From NCBI GenBank assembly GCA_024509875.1, contig JAMPIV010010572.1, forward strand, positions 62,001 to 126,000: DNA of 64,000 nt, written 5' to 3'. The DNA comes from Oreohelix idahoensis. Its lineage: Eukaryota > Mollusca > Gastropoda > Stylommatophora > Oreohelicidae. The notes beneath the pieces are model-generated. The model was not told the DNA's origin, did not search any database, and worked only from the letters and a program-made list of their open reading frames with translations. Positions 54,542 through 64,000 of the stretch are shown here, piece after piece (positions within the stretch are counted from its first letter, which is position 1; each line of letters starts with the position of its first letter). Both the position numbers and the translations under genes were made by a program.

Positions 54542-55500
54542 TTACATCCAACAATTTTGTCTGATCTCAGGTTTTACTGGAATCTGATAGTATCCTTTAC
54601 TCAGATCCACCCTTGAGAAATATTTAGCTTTATTTAGTCTGGCAAACAGCTGATTTGTATCCGGCAATGGATCCACCTGTCCTTCTGTAATAGCATTCAG
54701 TCTCCTGTAATCTATACAGAGTCTATGTTCTCCAGAGGGCTTCCTTAAGAGTACAACACCGGAACTATACGAAGATTCACTGTGTGAAATAATTCCCTCC
54801 TTCAATAGATAGTCTATCTCTTCCTTCAAAGCTTTCTCCTTAGCAAACGGAATCGAATATGGTTTCATACAGACAGGTGTGGGGTCTATCAGTTTCATAT
54901 CATATTCCAATAGTTTGGTATGCCCTGGTCGGTCTGTTAACACCTCTGCATGATTATTTAGAACCTGTTGCACTCTCTCTTTCTGAGTTTTCGTTAAATG
55001 TGTACTGATTTTCACCTGTGCTGCTGTCTCACAGGGGTGTAATGGATACTCAAATGATGAAAGTGGTTCCTTTTTCATCTCCATGGCGATGGACAAGGTC
55101 AACAAGTGTGTCTCTTCCTGATGTTCTCTTTCCAAATATTTCTTCAGGAGATTCACATGATAGATTTTTTCTTTCCCCTTCTTATCTATCTTATAATTTG
55201 TTCTAGATACCTTCTCTAAAACTGTATATGGACCCTGCCATCCAATTTGTAACTTATTCTGACTCCCGGGGAGAAGAAGCAGTACTTTCTCTCCCACAGC
55301 CAAATTTCTGTCTTTCGCCTTCCTGTTATAATAGGCAGCATGTTTCTTCCTGGCTTGTTTCAAATTTTCATTGGCAAGTTTCCAGCCAGTTTTTAAACGA
55401 GTGGTCAGCTCATTCACATATTGGTATGAAGATGTAATGTTTTCCTCTGCCTTTTCATCAGTCCACGTTCTTAACACAGCTACATATGGACCTTTAATTG
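54542..55500 (-). pseudogene. Copy C integrase tail and RT N-terminal half
   Basis: Minus strand: LRTWTDEKAEENITSSYQYV, the GPY module (GWQGPYTVLEK), the linker, then RT: KEEIDYLLKEGIISHSESSY, HRLCIDYRRLNAI, YFSRVDLSKGYYQIPV (first catalytic Asp). It stops shortly after PEIRQNCWM. The DD motif, thumb and RNase H are missing, so it is not an active RT. The junction word AAATTGTTGGAT is also at the RT deletion point of copy A. Confidence 0.94.
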
Positions 55501-56070
55501 TGTGGACCTATTTGTCCATGCACCGGTATGGTCTCTTCCACTCGAAGCTTTATAGTGATGATTTTTCCTCCCCGAATTATCATTCACAAAACGACCGCTA
55601 CCAATTCTTTTCCTTGGGCTTTCTCCCCACTTAAAATTCTTGATGAGAGATTTCCTCTCTACATCCTCTTCCTCCAGTTTGTTTAAGTCCGATTGAGGGA
55701 TTGTCGGCTTATCCTGGGGTAAGACATCTTGTTGCACTCTCCGCATAGTGGCCATTGTAAAACAGTTAAGTGAAGCTTGTCCGTGAAAAGGGGCTTCCCA
55801 TTCCATTTGGTCCACTTTATCAAATCTATTTTTCTTTTATTATCAGGCCTAATTTTGCCCCGTGGCGTGTCCAGGTCCTGATCCATGTTCCCACTTGTGG
55901 GTGTTCCCTCATGTGCTATGCTACACCTTTCTACAAAATTCTCAATGTCCCATCTTGCTTTGGGCCAATAATAATTGTGAGCCACCTTTTGAATGATGGT
56001 ACCTATCTTCTCATGGTCCCCATCTGGTTTCACATGTAGGCTCCTTATTAAGTCTGCCCTATATCTTTTA
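55501..56070 (-). pseudogene. Foreign segment replacing the copy C integrase core
   Basis: Where copy B has the integrase catalytic core, copy C has unrelated text: HEKIGTIIQKVAHNYYWPKA, then FTDKLHLTVLQWPLCGECNK and, in another frame, LNKLEEEDVERKSL and GRKNHHYKASSGRD. The first part looks like the zinc-binding N-terminus of a different integrase; the rest I do not recognise. None of the DDE residues of copy B is present. Edges are approximate. Confidence 0.75.
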
Positions 56071-56654
56071 GGAAGTACCAGTTGTCCCTGACCTTTGGAT
56101 CTAGCTCCAGTCTTCCTATACATCAACTTGTTTTTCATGTAAAAATCTCCCTTGCCTGGAGTTGTATGACAAGTTGACAATTTTCTGAAACAAGGCTTGA
56201 GTGTTTTATCCCCAGCCTGTGCCTTCCTCATCTCTTCTGGAGTGGTATCTAACATAATATCCTCCTCCTGTCTTGAGGTCGACCTGACCTGAAGGGTTGC
56301 CATATACACAGGTTTCCTTCTGCAACGGTCAGTGTCATGATTGTCCATCTGACAATTTTTACACCACCTTTTTCCTTGGTTGAAAGATTTTCTTTCATCA
56401 TATTTCCTTTCATCGAATTGTGGGAATTTATTTTTATTTTCATACCGTGGCCTATCAAACTGGTGCTTACCTTTGTTTTGATCCCTAGGATCAAATTTAT
56501 TAAAGTTCTGTGGTGCCCTAAAGTTATCCACTTGTTTCTTTTTATTACCTGTTACCTCTGCTTGAGCTGCTTGATACCTTTCAGCAACATTTAGCAACTC
56601 ACCCAGCCTCTCTGCACCTTGTTCCATGAGAAACTTTCTCAGGTCTGGAGCCAT
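56071..56654 (-). pseudogene. Copy C gag C-terminus and pol linker (protease deleted)
   Basis: Starts MAPDLRKFLMEQGAERLGEL, includes a CCHC knuckle (CKNCQMDNHDTDRC), then jumps from CRRKP to VYMATLQVRSTSRQEED, a position that in copy B lies after the protease. About 120 codons including the protease Asp are missing. It continues TTPEEMRKAQAGDKTLKPCF and GKGDFYMKNKLMYRK. Confidence 0.92.
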
Positions 56655-56662
56655 GGACTCTC

Positions 56663-57602
56663 TTATTGCTCTATAAGGACCATTTCCTTAAGATCTTGGG
56701 TTTTCCCCAGAGAAGTCCATTTCTCCAAGTATGTCTCTATTCGTGCAGAGAACTGGTGATAGGTTTCACCTGACAGTAGTTTAGCATTCCTAAATTTTTT
56801 CCTATAGAATTCTGCATTCTTTTCATATCTTAACAAAAGAGCCTGCTTTAGCATGTCATAATTTTCCTGATCACCTCTGCTCATTTTTGCAAAAACTTCA
56901 TAAGCTGCCCCACGAAGTCCCTGAGATAACTTTAAGCTCCACCTTTCTCTCTCTAACCCATACGTGGTAGCTAATAGTTCATACCTATTTAGGTAGCTCT
57001 CTATATCATCGTCTTTCTCAACAAAATGATCTAAATGAAAATTCATAGCTGAGGTTGAGGCTCCTTGGCTAGCAGTGGCATCAGAGGCAAAGGGACTGGC
57101 ACCATTTTCAGGAGCATGGCCCTGAAACTCAAACTCCCTTAGTCGTAACTCATGTTCCCTTTGTAATCTTTTATCTTCTGCTTCCCTTTCTGCAGCTAAT
57201 TTCTTCTCTTCCCTTTCTGCAGTCAATCTTCTTTCTTCTGCTTCCCTTTCTGCAGCTAATTTCTTCTCTTCCCTTTCTGCAGCTAATTTCTTCTGCTTCC
57301 CTTTCTGCAGCTAATTTCTTCTCTTCCCTTTCTGCAGCCAATCTTCTTTCTTCTGCTTCCCTTTCTGCAGCCAATCTTTTGTCTTCTCTTTCTGCTTCCA
57401 ATTTCTTAGCCTCAGCCTCAAATTGTAACTTCTTAATTTCCCTTTCAGCCTCTAACTTTCTTTCGGCTTCAAACCTTCTTTCTTCGCGTTCAATAAATTT
57501 GTCACATTCCGTAGTGACATAGGCAACCATAACTTGCCCATCTAATCCTAACTCTTTTGCAGTCTGAACAGCAGCAGATCGAAACTTGGCCAGGTCCGCC
57601 AT
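56663..57602 (-). pseudogene. Copy C gag N-terminus and capsid
   Basis: Begins MADLAKFRSAAVQTAKELGL at 57602. A coiled coil of AEREAEE-type repeats is interrupted near 57290 by a frame slip within the repeat; the frame resumes at about 57226. The capsid follows (FVEKDDDIESYLNRYELLA; FRNAKLLSGETYHQFSARIE). A one-base loss near 56670 gives a stop after MVLIEQ. Confidence 0.93.
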
Positions 57603-57781
57603 TGTCTATCAGGTAAATTTATACAATGTCTAACCAACAATTCAATCTCTAAATATATATCTAATGGACAACACAGGCACCGTGAGCTCAACCTTATTTA
57701 ATTCCACCCAAGGATACCTTTTAATTCTTATATTCCCTGAAGTGAATTACCCCCAATATTTTTAATAGGGAAAGATTCAAA

Positions 57782-57799
57782 ATCCCGGACGAGCCCCCA
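57782..57799 (-). promoter_or_regulatory. Copy C primer-binding site (tRNA-Pro type)
   Basis: The minus strand reads TGGGGGCTCGTCCGGGAT, five bases from the 5' LTR. It is the same 18 bases as the classic tRNA-Pro primer site of murine leukaemia virus, the complement of an animal tRNA-Pro 3' end. Confidence 0.9.
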
Positions 57800-57804
57800 A
57801 TATA

Positions 57805-60211
57805 TGTGGTGAAGTGGGATGTTATAAATATTTATAGGGGACTTAGTGTACTGACTGAGATCAGCTGTGAAGGTATATATATCTAATAAGAGTAGTGTAT
57901 TATATATAACCTTACTTGCTGCCACATATGTATACCTCAGTCAGAATTATTCTGGAATAGTGTGATGACTACGTTGTATGTCTAGGGTATGTGTATGATG
58001 AAGTGTAAGTCATAACAACAACAGACAGATAAACAATTTAATTTATTCCACCACACTTGACAACACTGTGACACTCACATACATATAACACTCTAAAGGA
58101 TATCTTAAAGGAGTCACTGATAACTTTTCAAATAACAATATGTATTCATTGCTGTTATGAATGAATATGTGTCCTGATTCAAATACAAAGGGAACCAGGA
58201 ATCACAATCAATTTTACTTACAAGTTATATGTACAGAATTTATCAATATGAATATTGTAGTGACATATATTATTAAAAGTATCCTATGTGTGTCAGTTGT
58301 GTAGTAGTAATATAAGGTAATACTGGTTTTGTTTTGTTCAAGCTCTGTTGGTATTTGTCATCATGACTTCAATAGTTTGTCTTTATTGGAACTAGTATTG
58401 GAGATGTTCTCAGTTCCTGATATTAAAACAATTTACTTCCCCTCTTAAGTTTATGTTACAATGTTATTTTAAGATGGGGTACATAATTTTGAGCTCAGCT
58501 GGCCACATCAGCTTATCTTGCGTGATGGCGGCAGGAAAAGACTCCTCTGCTCGATTTCTCCCCTGGGCTCTGGAGACACCTCACTGATAGCTAAATGGAC
58601 CAAGGAGTATGCTGTCCGACTCTGGATTCAGCAAAGCTCTGACCAGGTGCTGCTCAATACCATCAAGACCACGGTCCCTGAAAACAAGAAGGATGTACCT
58701 TCTACTTCATAACTAATTTATACTCTCTTTTTACACTGAGCACAATACATCACAAACATTGAGTTCAGAGCGTTAGGCCAACTGTCAGCTTCATCTGAAA
58801 TACTTTATACCAGTATTAACCTCCTTAATGGTTACTACGCCTCTGCACTTCCAGCATTATTTCTTTCTAGTCAATCATCTAGGTGTCAGTGTACTGTTTG
58901 GCCATTCCATGCCGTTTTACTTTCCTCCGACACCTTCTGTTCAGGCTGGAGCATTATAGGCTTTACATCATGTTTGCTACTGAACTACACATATATACAG
59001 GCATACATTAACAATTCACATTCAATTTTCATTAAAAGATACTGAATGTTTCAAGCTTACCACAATTCATGGAAATACACAGATACGTTGACTAGCAATG
59101 AATTCTGGCACAAATTCCCATCTGCTTATGTTCCAGGCTTTTATTTAGCAAAAATATGAGCTGGCTTCAACGCACTGTTGCTTTATCAAGCTTATTTGAA
59201 CTAGTGGTCTCGAACTAACGCTCCTAAGTGAGTATATCAGCGAGTCTGGCCAATGGAGCCACGTTTCGACAAGTGTTTGAAAAAATTTTACCTTCCTACG
59301 TCTCCCCTAACAACCAAAGATAGTATTTATAGTCCGACCAATCGTTTTTAGTCTTATATTTGTTGCGCTCCAATCAATTTGGAGTTTACATGGTAGGCTA
59401 TTTCCGTACGTAAGGTTTTTTCAAACACGTTATAAAAAAATTTTATGAGCAGAAATGATTTCATGCTGTCAGGCATCCCCACTATTTTATTTTGGTTATA
59501 ACTTGTTAATTCCTAGACTATTTGCGTAACGTTTTACATATTCTTTGTCAGCAAGCCCTAAGGAACCCAAATATACAAATTTAAAAGAGCTAAGTGGCTG
59601 CGTTCAAAATATGCAATTTCTTCAACCTCCTGTTTCGAAGATGTGCTGTCTGGGTACTGTAATGTTTTTAAACGTAAACCCATCTATTGTCATCTTTTCT
59701 AATAAGAGTTTTTCAGGATTTAAAAACCTAACTCTGGGAAGGGTAGTGAATTTATCACTGTCCGTCCGAAAAAGTTAGTGCATGTGGCCTTACACGCGTG
59801 ATAGTAGTAATTGTGTATCGCGCGACGCGTGTTTAGTGTTGCACGTGTTCGGCTTTATGCCTCTCCCTTCTCTCTATCCTTTAGTCCATCTGTCTTTAGT
59901 TACGCCGTGTATAAAATGGAATGAATGAAATATTAAAATTAGGTCATTGTTCAGCTTGCGTATCTCACTGTTTTTCCAAGAAATACAGCACACGTTTCAT
60001 TGAAGAAAGCGGGTAATAATATAGTAGGCTTTTACTATCAACGTGAAAGCGTTACAATTTGCAGACGAAGCAGAAAACAAGGGGAATTTCGAGTACAGTT
60101 ATTGTGACAGCACTGTTATTTTACCATTGCTCTTTTCTTTATTAGAATTTATTTGTTAAGCTTTACATTTACCTTTTAATTTATATATGTGGATTAGAAT
60201 ATTTCACGACA
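57805..60211 (-). repeat. Copy C 5' LTR (2407 bp)
   Basis: Same length as the 3' LTR and almost identical. The small reading frames inside appear at equal positions in both LTRs and are not genes. Confidence 0.96.
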
Positions 60212-60275
60212 GTGATATGGAATTTAGCAAGTATCTTCTTCTTCTTCGATCCTTAACCACCGACCGTCAAAGCAG

Positions 60276-63200
60276 TCAGTGGCCATCACGTCTAGTGGCG
60301 TCTTGTAGGGCAACAACAAACTGATTCCACTTTGCACGGTCGGTGGCCATCCTTCGTACAGTGCCCCAACTCTGGTTCATTCTTTGCATCTCAGCCTCCA
60401 CAGTCCTCCGCCAAGTTGTTTTTGGTCGGCCTCTCTTTCGCTTTCCTTCAGGGGTCCAAAGCATAGCTGTTCTTGTGATGGCATCGGGGTCTTCTGAGGA
60501 CATGACCAACCCAGCTCCAGCGTCTGCCAGCTATGATGGTATGCATGTCCTCTTGCTTGCTACGAGTAAGCAGATCTTGGTTGGTGATGGTATTCGGCCA
60601 AAAGATTCGGTGAATTTTTCTTAGGCATGTTGTGTGAAAAGAGGACAATTTTGACATTTCCTTCTCTGTGACTCTCCAGCATTCCGCACCATAGAAAAGC
60701 ACAGAAAGCACGCAACTCTGGTATAATCTTAATTTTGTGCTTGTGCTGTATTGGGAGGACTTCCAGATGTTATTTAGGCTAAAGAAGGCTGTTCTTGCCT
60801 TATTCATTCTGATGTTGATGTCTTTGCCTGCCCCACCGTCTGATGTTACTATGCTTCCTAGGTATGTGAAGGTATCTGTCTGTACCAGTTGCTGATTCCT
60901 TACTGATATGGGCTCAGGGTTGCTCACATTGAGCGTCATGACCTCAGACTTCTTTAAATTGATGTTCAAGCCCACCTAAATTTATTAAGTCTATCCGTTT
61001 TTTCCTGGATGTGTTGATGTGAATGTGCCAGCAGTGCAATGTCATCTGCATATTCCAGATCTTCCAATGTTGAAAATGTAGTCCATCTTATTCCTCTTGG
61101 ACTGCCCTCTGTTGTCTGGCGCATCACCCAGTCTATGACTGTTAAAAATAGAGTGGTTGATAAGGGGCATCCCTGTCGTACTCCTGTCTTCACCTCGAAG
61201 GTTAGGTTGCTCTGCCCAACACTACACGTAAAGTTGGCATAGAGGCTTTTTATGATTGACACTATGCAGCTTGGAATTCCATAAGCCCTCAGTATTTTCC
61301 ATAAACTATGTATGCTGTCAAAAGCCTTTTCAAAATCAACAAAATTTATGTAAAGCTGTCTTTGCCATTCTGAGCACTGCTCTATAATGTTCCTGAGAGT
61401 GAATATATGGTCTACACATCTTCTGTTCTTTCTAAATCCTGCTTGTTCTTTCCTCAGTTTGTAGTCTACTGCCTTTGAAATTCTCTGTATAATTATCCTG
61501 CCTAGTATTTTGCTGGGAACTGAGAGAAGAGTGATTCCTCTCCAATTATTGCAGTCTGAAAGATCTCCCTTCTTGGGCAATTTGACAATTATTCCTTTGT
61601 TCCACTCTGATGGTGTTGTCCCCGTTTTCCACACTTGTGCAAATAGTGGTTCTAATAGTTCTGCTGCTAGCTCAGGGTCTGTCTTAAATAGCTCTGCATT
61701 TAAGTTATCATGGCCCGGAGCTTTACCGTTCTTTAATCCTTTGATTGCTGTGATGATTTCTTCTTTTCGTGGAATGTCTGTATTTACATCTAGATCGTTT
61801 TCAGCCTCAGGAACATTCAATTGTGTCTCTGGTATTTCCTTGTTCAGAGTTTCTCTGAAGTGCTCTACCCATCTTGTTTCCTGTCCCTTTGCTGTCTTGA
61901 TGAGATTTCCTTGCTTATCTCTTACTAATGTAATATTGTTTGCACCTTGTTTTCCGCTGATGAATTTAGTTATTTTGTATACTGTGCTTTGTTCATTTCT
62001 CAGTGCTGCCTCTTCTGCCTGTTTTGCAAGATCGTCTAGGAAATTCCTTTTGTTGGCTCGGGTTTGGCGTTTAACTTCCCTGTCCAGTTGACTGTACTGT
62101 TCGCTATATAGTTGCTTTAACCTGGGGGACTTCGCTTCTGTTTTCTTTCTTTTCATTTCCTTTCTCATCTTTATGGTGTTTAGTGTTTCTGGTGTTATCC
62201 AGTCTTGCTTCTTCCTTTCCTGGAATCCTAAGCATGATTTGCTACTTTCCTTATATATTGTTGAAATGGTGTTAAAATTCTGGTCTATATCATCAGTCAA
62301 TGTCTTTTCCTGGCTTTTGGCAAATTGATATCGTTTCTTAATGTCGGCCGCAAAAGCTTTTCTGGTAAGGGGGTCCTTCAATTTGCTGATGTCAAACCTT
62401 TTCTGTGTAGTTACAGTTGGTCCAGCCCTTCTTAGTTTCACTTTCAGTTTTGCAACTACTAAATGGTGATCGCTTCCCACATCTGCACCTCTTCTTACCT
62501 TCACATCTTGTAATGCATGTCTCCATCTACCGTTAACCATGATGTGGTCTATCTGGTTTCTGTCCCGACCATTTGGTGATTCCCATGTTAACTTGTGAAT
62601 TTCCTTATGTGGGAAAAGTGTTCCTCCAATGACCAGGTTGTTAATGCTACAGAAACTTATTAGCTTATCCCCATTTTCGTTTGCTATTCCGCTGCCGCAT
62701 TTCCTCATTGTTCTTTCATTATATGTATTGTGTGTACCAACTTTCGCATTGAGGTCTCCCATTACTATAACAAGATCATATCTAGGTGTGTCCTCCATTT
62801 CTTTCTGCAGTTGTTGATAGAATTCATCCTTGACCTCCTCATCGCTATCATTCGTTGGTGCGTAGCATTGTATTATTGTAGTGTTGGTGAATCTCCCTCT
62901 CAATCTCAATCGTATCAGTCTGTTGTTGATGGGTTTCCATTCCAGTAATGTCCTTTCTATCCCTTTCTGTAGAATAATGGCTACGCCTTCACTGTGCTGT
63001 CCATCCTCTCTTCCAGAGTAAAGTACTGTTTCTCCTGTTGCTGTTTTAACTTTTCCTGCCCCTGTCCATCTGCTCTCGCTTATCCCCAGGATGTGTAACC
63101 TATAGTTTCTCATTTCTGCCGTGACCTGTCTTAGTTTACCTGTCTCGAACATTGTCCTGACATTCCTAAATCCTATTCTTGTATCCTGTTTTGCGGTCAG

Positions 63201-63290
63201 AAAATCCGTTTTCATGTCAGTGGCTTCCTTTCGGCTTTCACCACTGACAGTCATACGAGCCACAGACTCCGAATGTCCATCCCGCAGCAA
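60276..63290 (-). pseudogene. RTE-like LINE pol: AP endonuclease and RT, two frameshifts
   Basis: From 63290: MLRDGHSESVARMTV, then an APE-type endonuclease (IGFRNVRTMFETGKL; LGISESRWTGAGK; LVIVMGDLNAKVG; NQIDHIMVNGRW; GSDHHLVVAKLK) that nicks the target. RT follows: AIKGLKNGKAPGHDNLNAEL, NNWRGITLLSVPSKIL, EQAGFRKNRRCVDHIF, YINFVDFEKAFDS, GVRQGCPLST and LEYADDIALLAH (YADD). The frame breaks near 60970 and continues VGLNINLKKSEVMTLN...RWSWVGHVLRRP, then shifts again near 60497 into GKRKRGRPKTTWRR, ending QDATRRDGH. Most of the enzyme is open, so inactivation is recent or partly due to sequence error. Confidence 0.94.
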
Positions 63291-63538
63291 AGTTTGTTCA
63301 TTTGATGTTGTTTCCGTAACTTCATTATTTTTTTTACATAGACAGGGGTGTCAGCCCTATGCTAAAACCCCCAACCTGGAGGACCAGGGTACCAGCTTTT
63401 GTCTGACCCCTACCCACACAGACCAGTCCAGCTTGGTTGAACCTACCAGGAGTAAAACTCCCACTGGCATAGCTCTGGGGATTGTCAGGGTACGCAGGCT
63501 GCCATACCGCTACAAGGTATAGGTACCATTGATGGCAG
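63291..63538 (-). other. 5' untranslated region of the RTE-like LINE
   Basis: From the target duplication to the first ATG. It contains GGTAGGTTCAACCAAGC, loosely like a pol III B box, and an A run near 63325. Non-coding. Confidence 0.7.
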
Positions 63539-63549
63539 TTAGCAAGTAT

Positions 63550-63795
63550 GTTCAGTAATAACAACTTTTTTGGTTGTCACTTTTCAGTATTTTCATTATA
63601 TTTTCACGACGATGTTGCCTTGTAACATGTAAAATAAATACAGTTCTTAGCAATTTTAAACAAAAATGTTGTTTATGATTTTTCGAAATTTAGAAAAATT
63701 GTTCAAGAGTAATCGATTAATCTCTCCTATGAAATAAATACGATTAATCGATTAAGATTTTTTTTTTAATCGATCATTATCCTAGTGTGATAAAG
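63550..63795. repeat. Old element with ATCGATTAAT motifs, right remnant
   Basis: Contains AGTAATCGATTAATC, ACGATTAATCGATTAAG and TTTTTTTTTAATCGATC. It pairs with 51511-51678 across two nested insertions. A possible right edge is near CCTAGTGTGA. Confidence 0.45.
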
Positions 63796-64000
63796 TACAT
63801 TGATACAGCGTTAAAATTAATAATTATAAGTATAAAAGTTAAAATAATATGAGTAGAAATAGAAATAGTAAAGTTGTAACGCGTCTTCTTTCCCCGCGCC
63901 ACTCATCGCATTGAGATAAGAACGTAGTGTGAAACCTTATTGCCGCGCCAGTGGTATTGGACTTTATAACTCGCCCGTCAGGGTTAACGGTAACAATTTT
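63796..64000. other. Unassigned end of window
   Basis: AT-rich then GC-richer DNA (CCCGCGCCACTC; GCCGCGCCAG). No coding seen; it may be the start of another element. Confidence 0.5.

Larger units (their letters stand above)
51679..60211 (-). mobile_element. Gmr1-like LTR retrotransposon, copy C (non-autonomous)
   Basis: Two 2407-bp LTRs (51679-54085 and 57805-60211) and a perfect 5-bp duplication GTGAT (51674-51678 and 60212-60216). I noticed only about five differences between the LTRs, so insertion is recent. Gag is present but frameshifted; the protease is deleted; the integrase core is replaced by foreign sequence; RT stops after its first catalytic block; RNase H is absent. Confidence 0.96.
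60235..63538 (-). mobile_element. Full-length RTE-like LINE
   Basis: The 11-mer TTAGCAAGTAT flanks it (60224-60234 and 63539-63549). At 3304 bp, with an AP endonuclease plus RT and no ORF1, it fits the RTE group. The 3' tail on the minus strand is GGATCGAAGAAGAAGAAG. It lies just beyond the right end of copy C, with 12 bases between the copy C LTR and the LINE's own duplication. Confidence 0.94.

Noticed and set aside
61510..62091. 193-codon plus-strand frame
   Set aside because: Antisense to the open RT frame of the RTE-like LINE; a shadow.

Overview
The window looks like a piece of an invertebrate animal genome. I found no host gene in 64 kb: every coding stretch I can name belongs to a transposable element. 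The mix fits a metazoan: Ty3/Gypsy elements of the Gmr1 type, RTE-like and Jockey/CR1-like LINEs, Tc1, mariner, pogo/Tigger, hAT and piggyBac DNA elements, and several tRNA-headed SINE families. A mollusc or other lophotrochozoan is my guess, but nothing here proves it.

Layout. 1-3257: tail of a Gmr1-like element (copy A), then a LINE fragment between 111-bp direct repeats. 4122-5760: a decayed Tc1 element with TA sites. 6123-11250: a dense patchwork of a Tigger MITE, LINE pieces, a ~33-bp tandem array split by a LINE and a hAT MITE, tRNA SINEs, an endonuclease-like relic and a mariner relic. 13796-16993: a hAT element with 8-bp target duplications and a nested 2.3-kb insert. 17-21.5 kb: LINE 3' ends, a 70-bp triplicate, a piggyBac MITE and unassigned AT-rich DNA. 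21475-23974: a 5'-truncated LINE split by a solo LTR. 24.2-25.4 kb: a Jockey/CR1-like LINE. 26.2-27.4 kb: a complete SINE and a minisatellite grown from a LINE 3' end. 27413-35985: Gmr1-like copy D, minus strand, inserted in that minisatellite. 36384-38733: a Tigger element with a mosaic patch. 39869-48490: Gmr1-like copy B, plus strand, inserted in a SINE. 50-51.5 kb: LINE and SINE pieces and microsatellites. 51679-60211: Gmr1-like copy C, minus strand. 60235-63538: a full-length RTE-like LINE, minus strand.

The most interesting biology is the Gmr1-like group. These are Ty3/Gypsy-type elements whose integrase lies upstream of reverse transcriptase, the Ty1/copia-like order. Copies B and C have perfect 5-bp target duplications and nearly identical LTRs, so they moved recently. 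Yet B has lost RT and RNase H, while C has lost protease, the integrase core and most of RT/RNase H. They look like non-autonomous derivatives mobilised in trans by a helper. Copy D keeps all domains but carries frameshifts, each at a homopolymer or dinucleotide run.

A second working pair is the RTE-like LINE at 60235-63538 and a 338-bp SINE-like insert at 47071-47408. They share the same 3' tail and (GAA)n end, as expected if the LINE machinery moved the short element. Boundaries given with target duplications are exact; the others are estimates made by eye.
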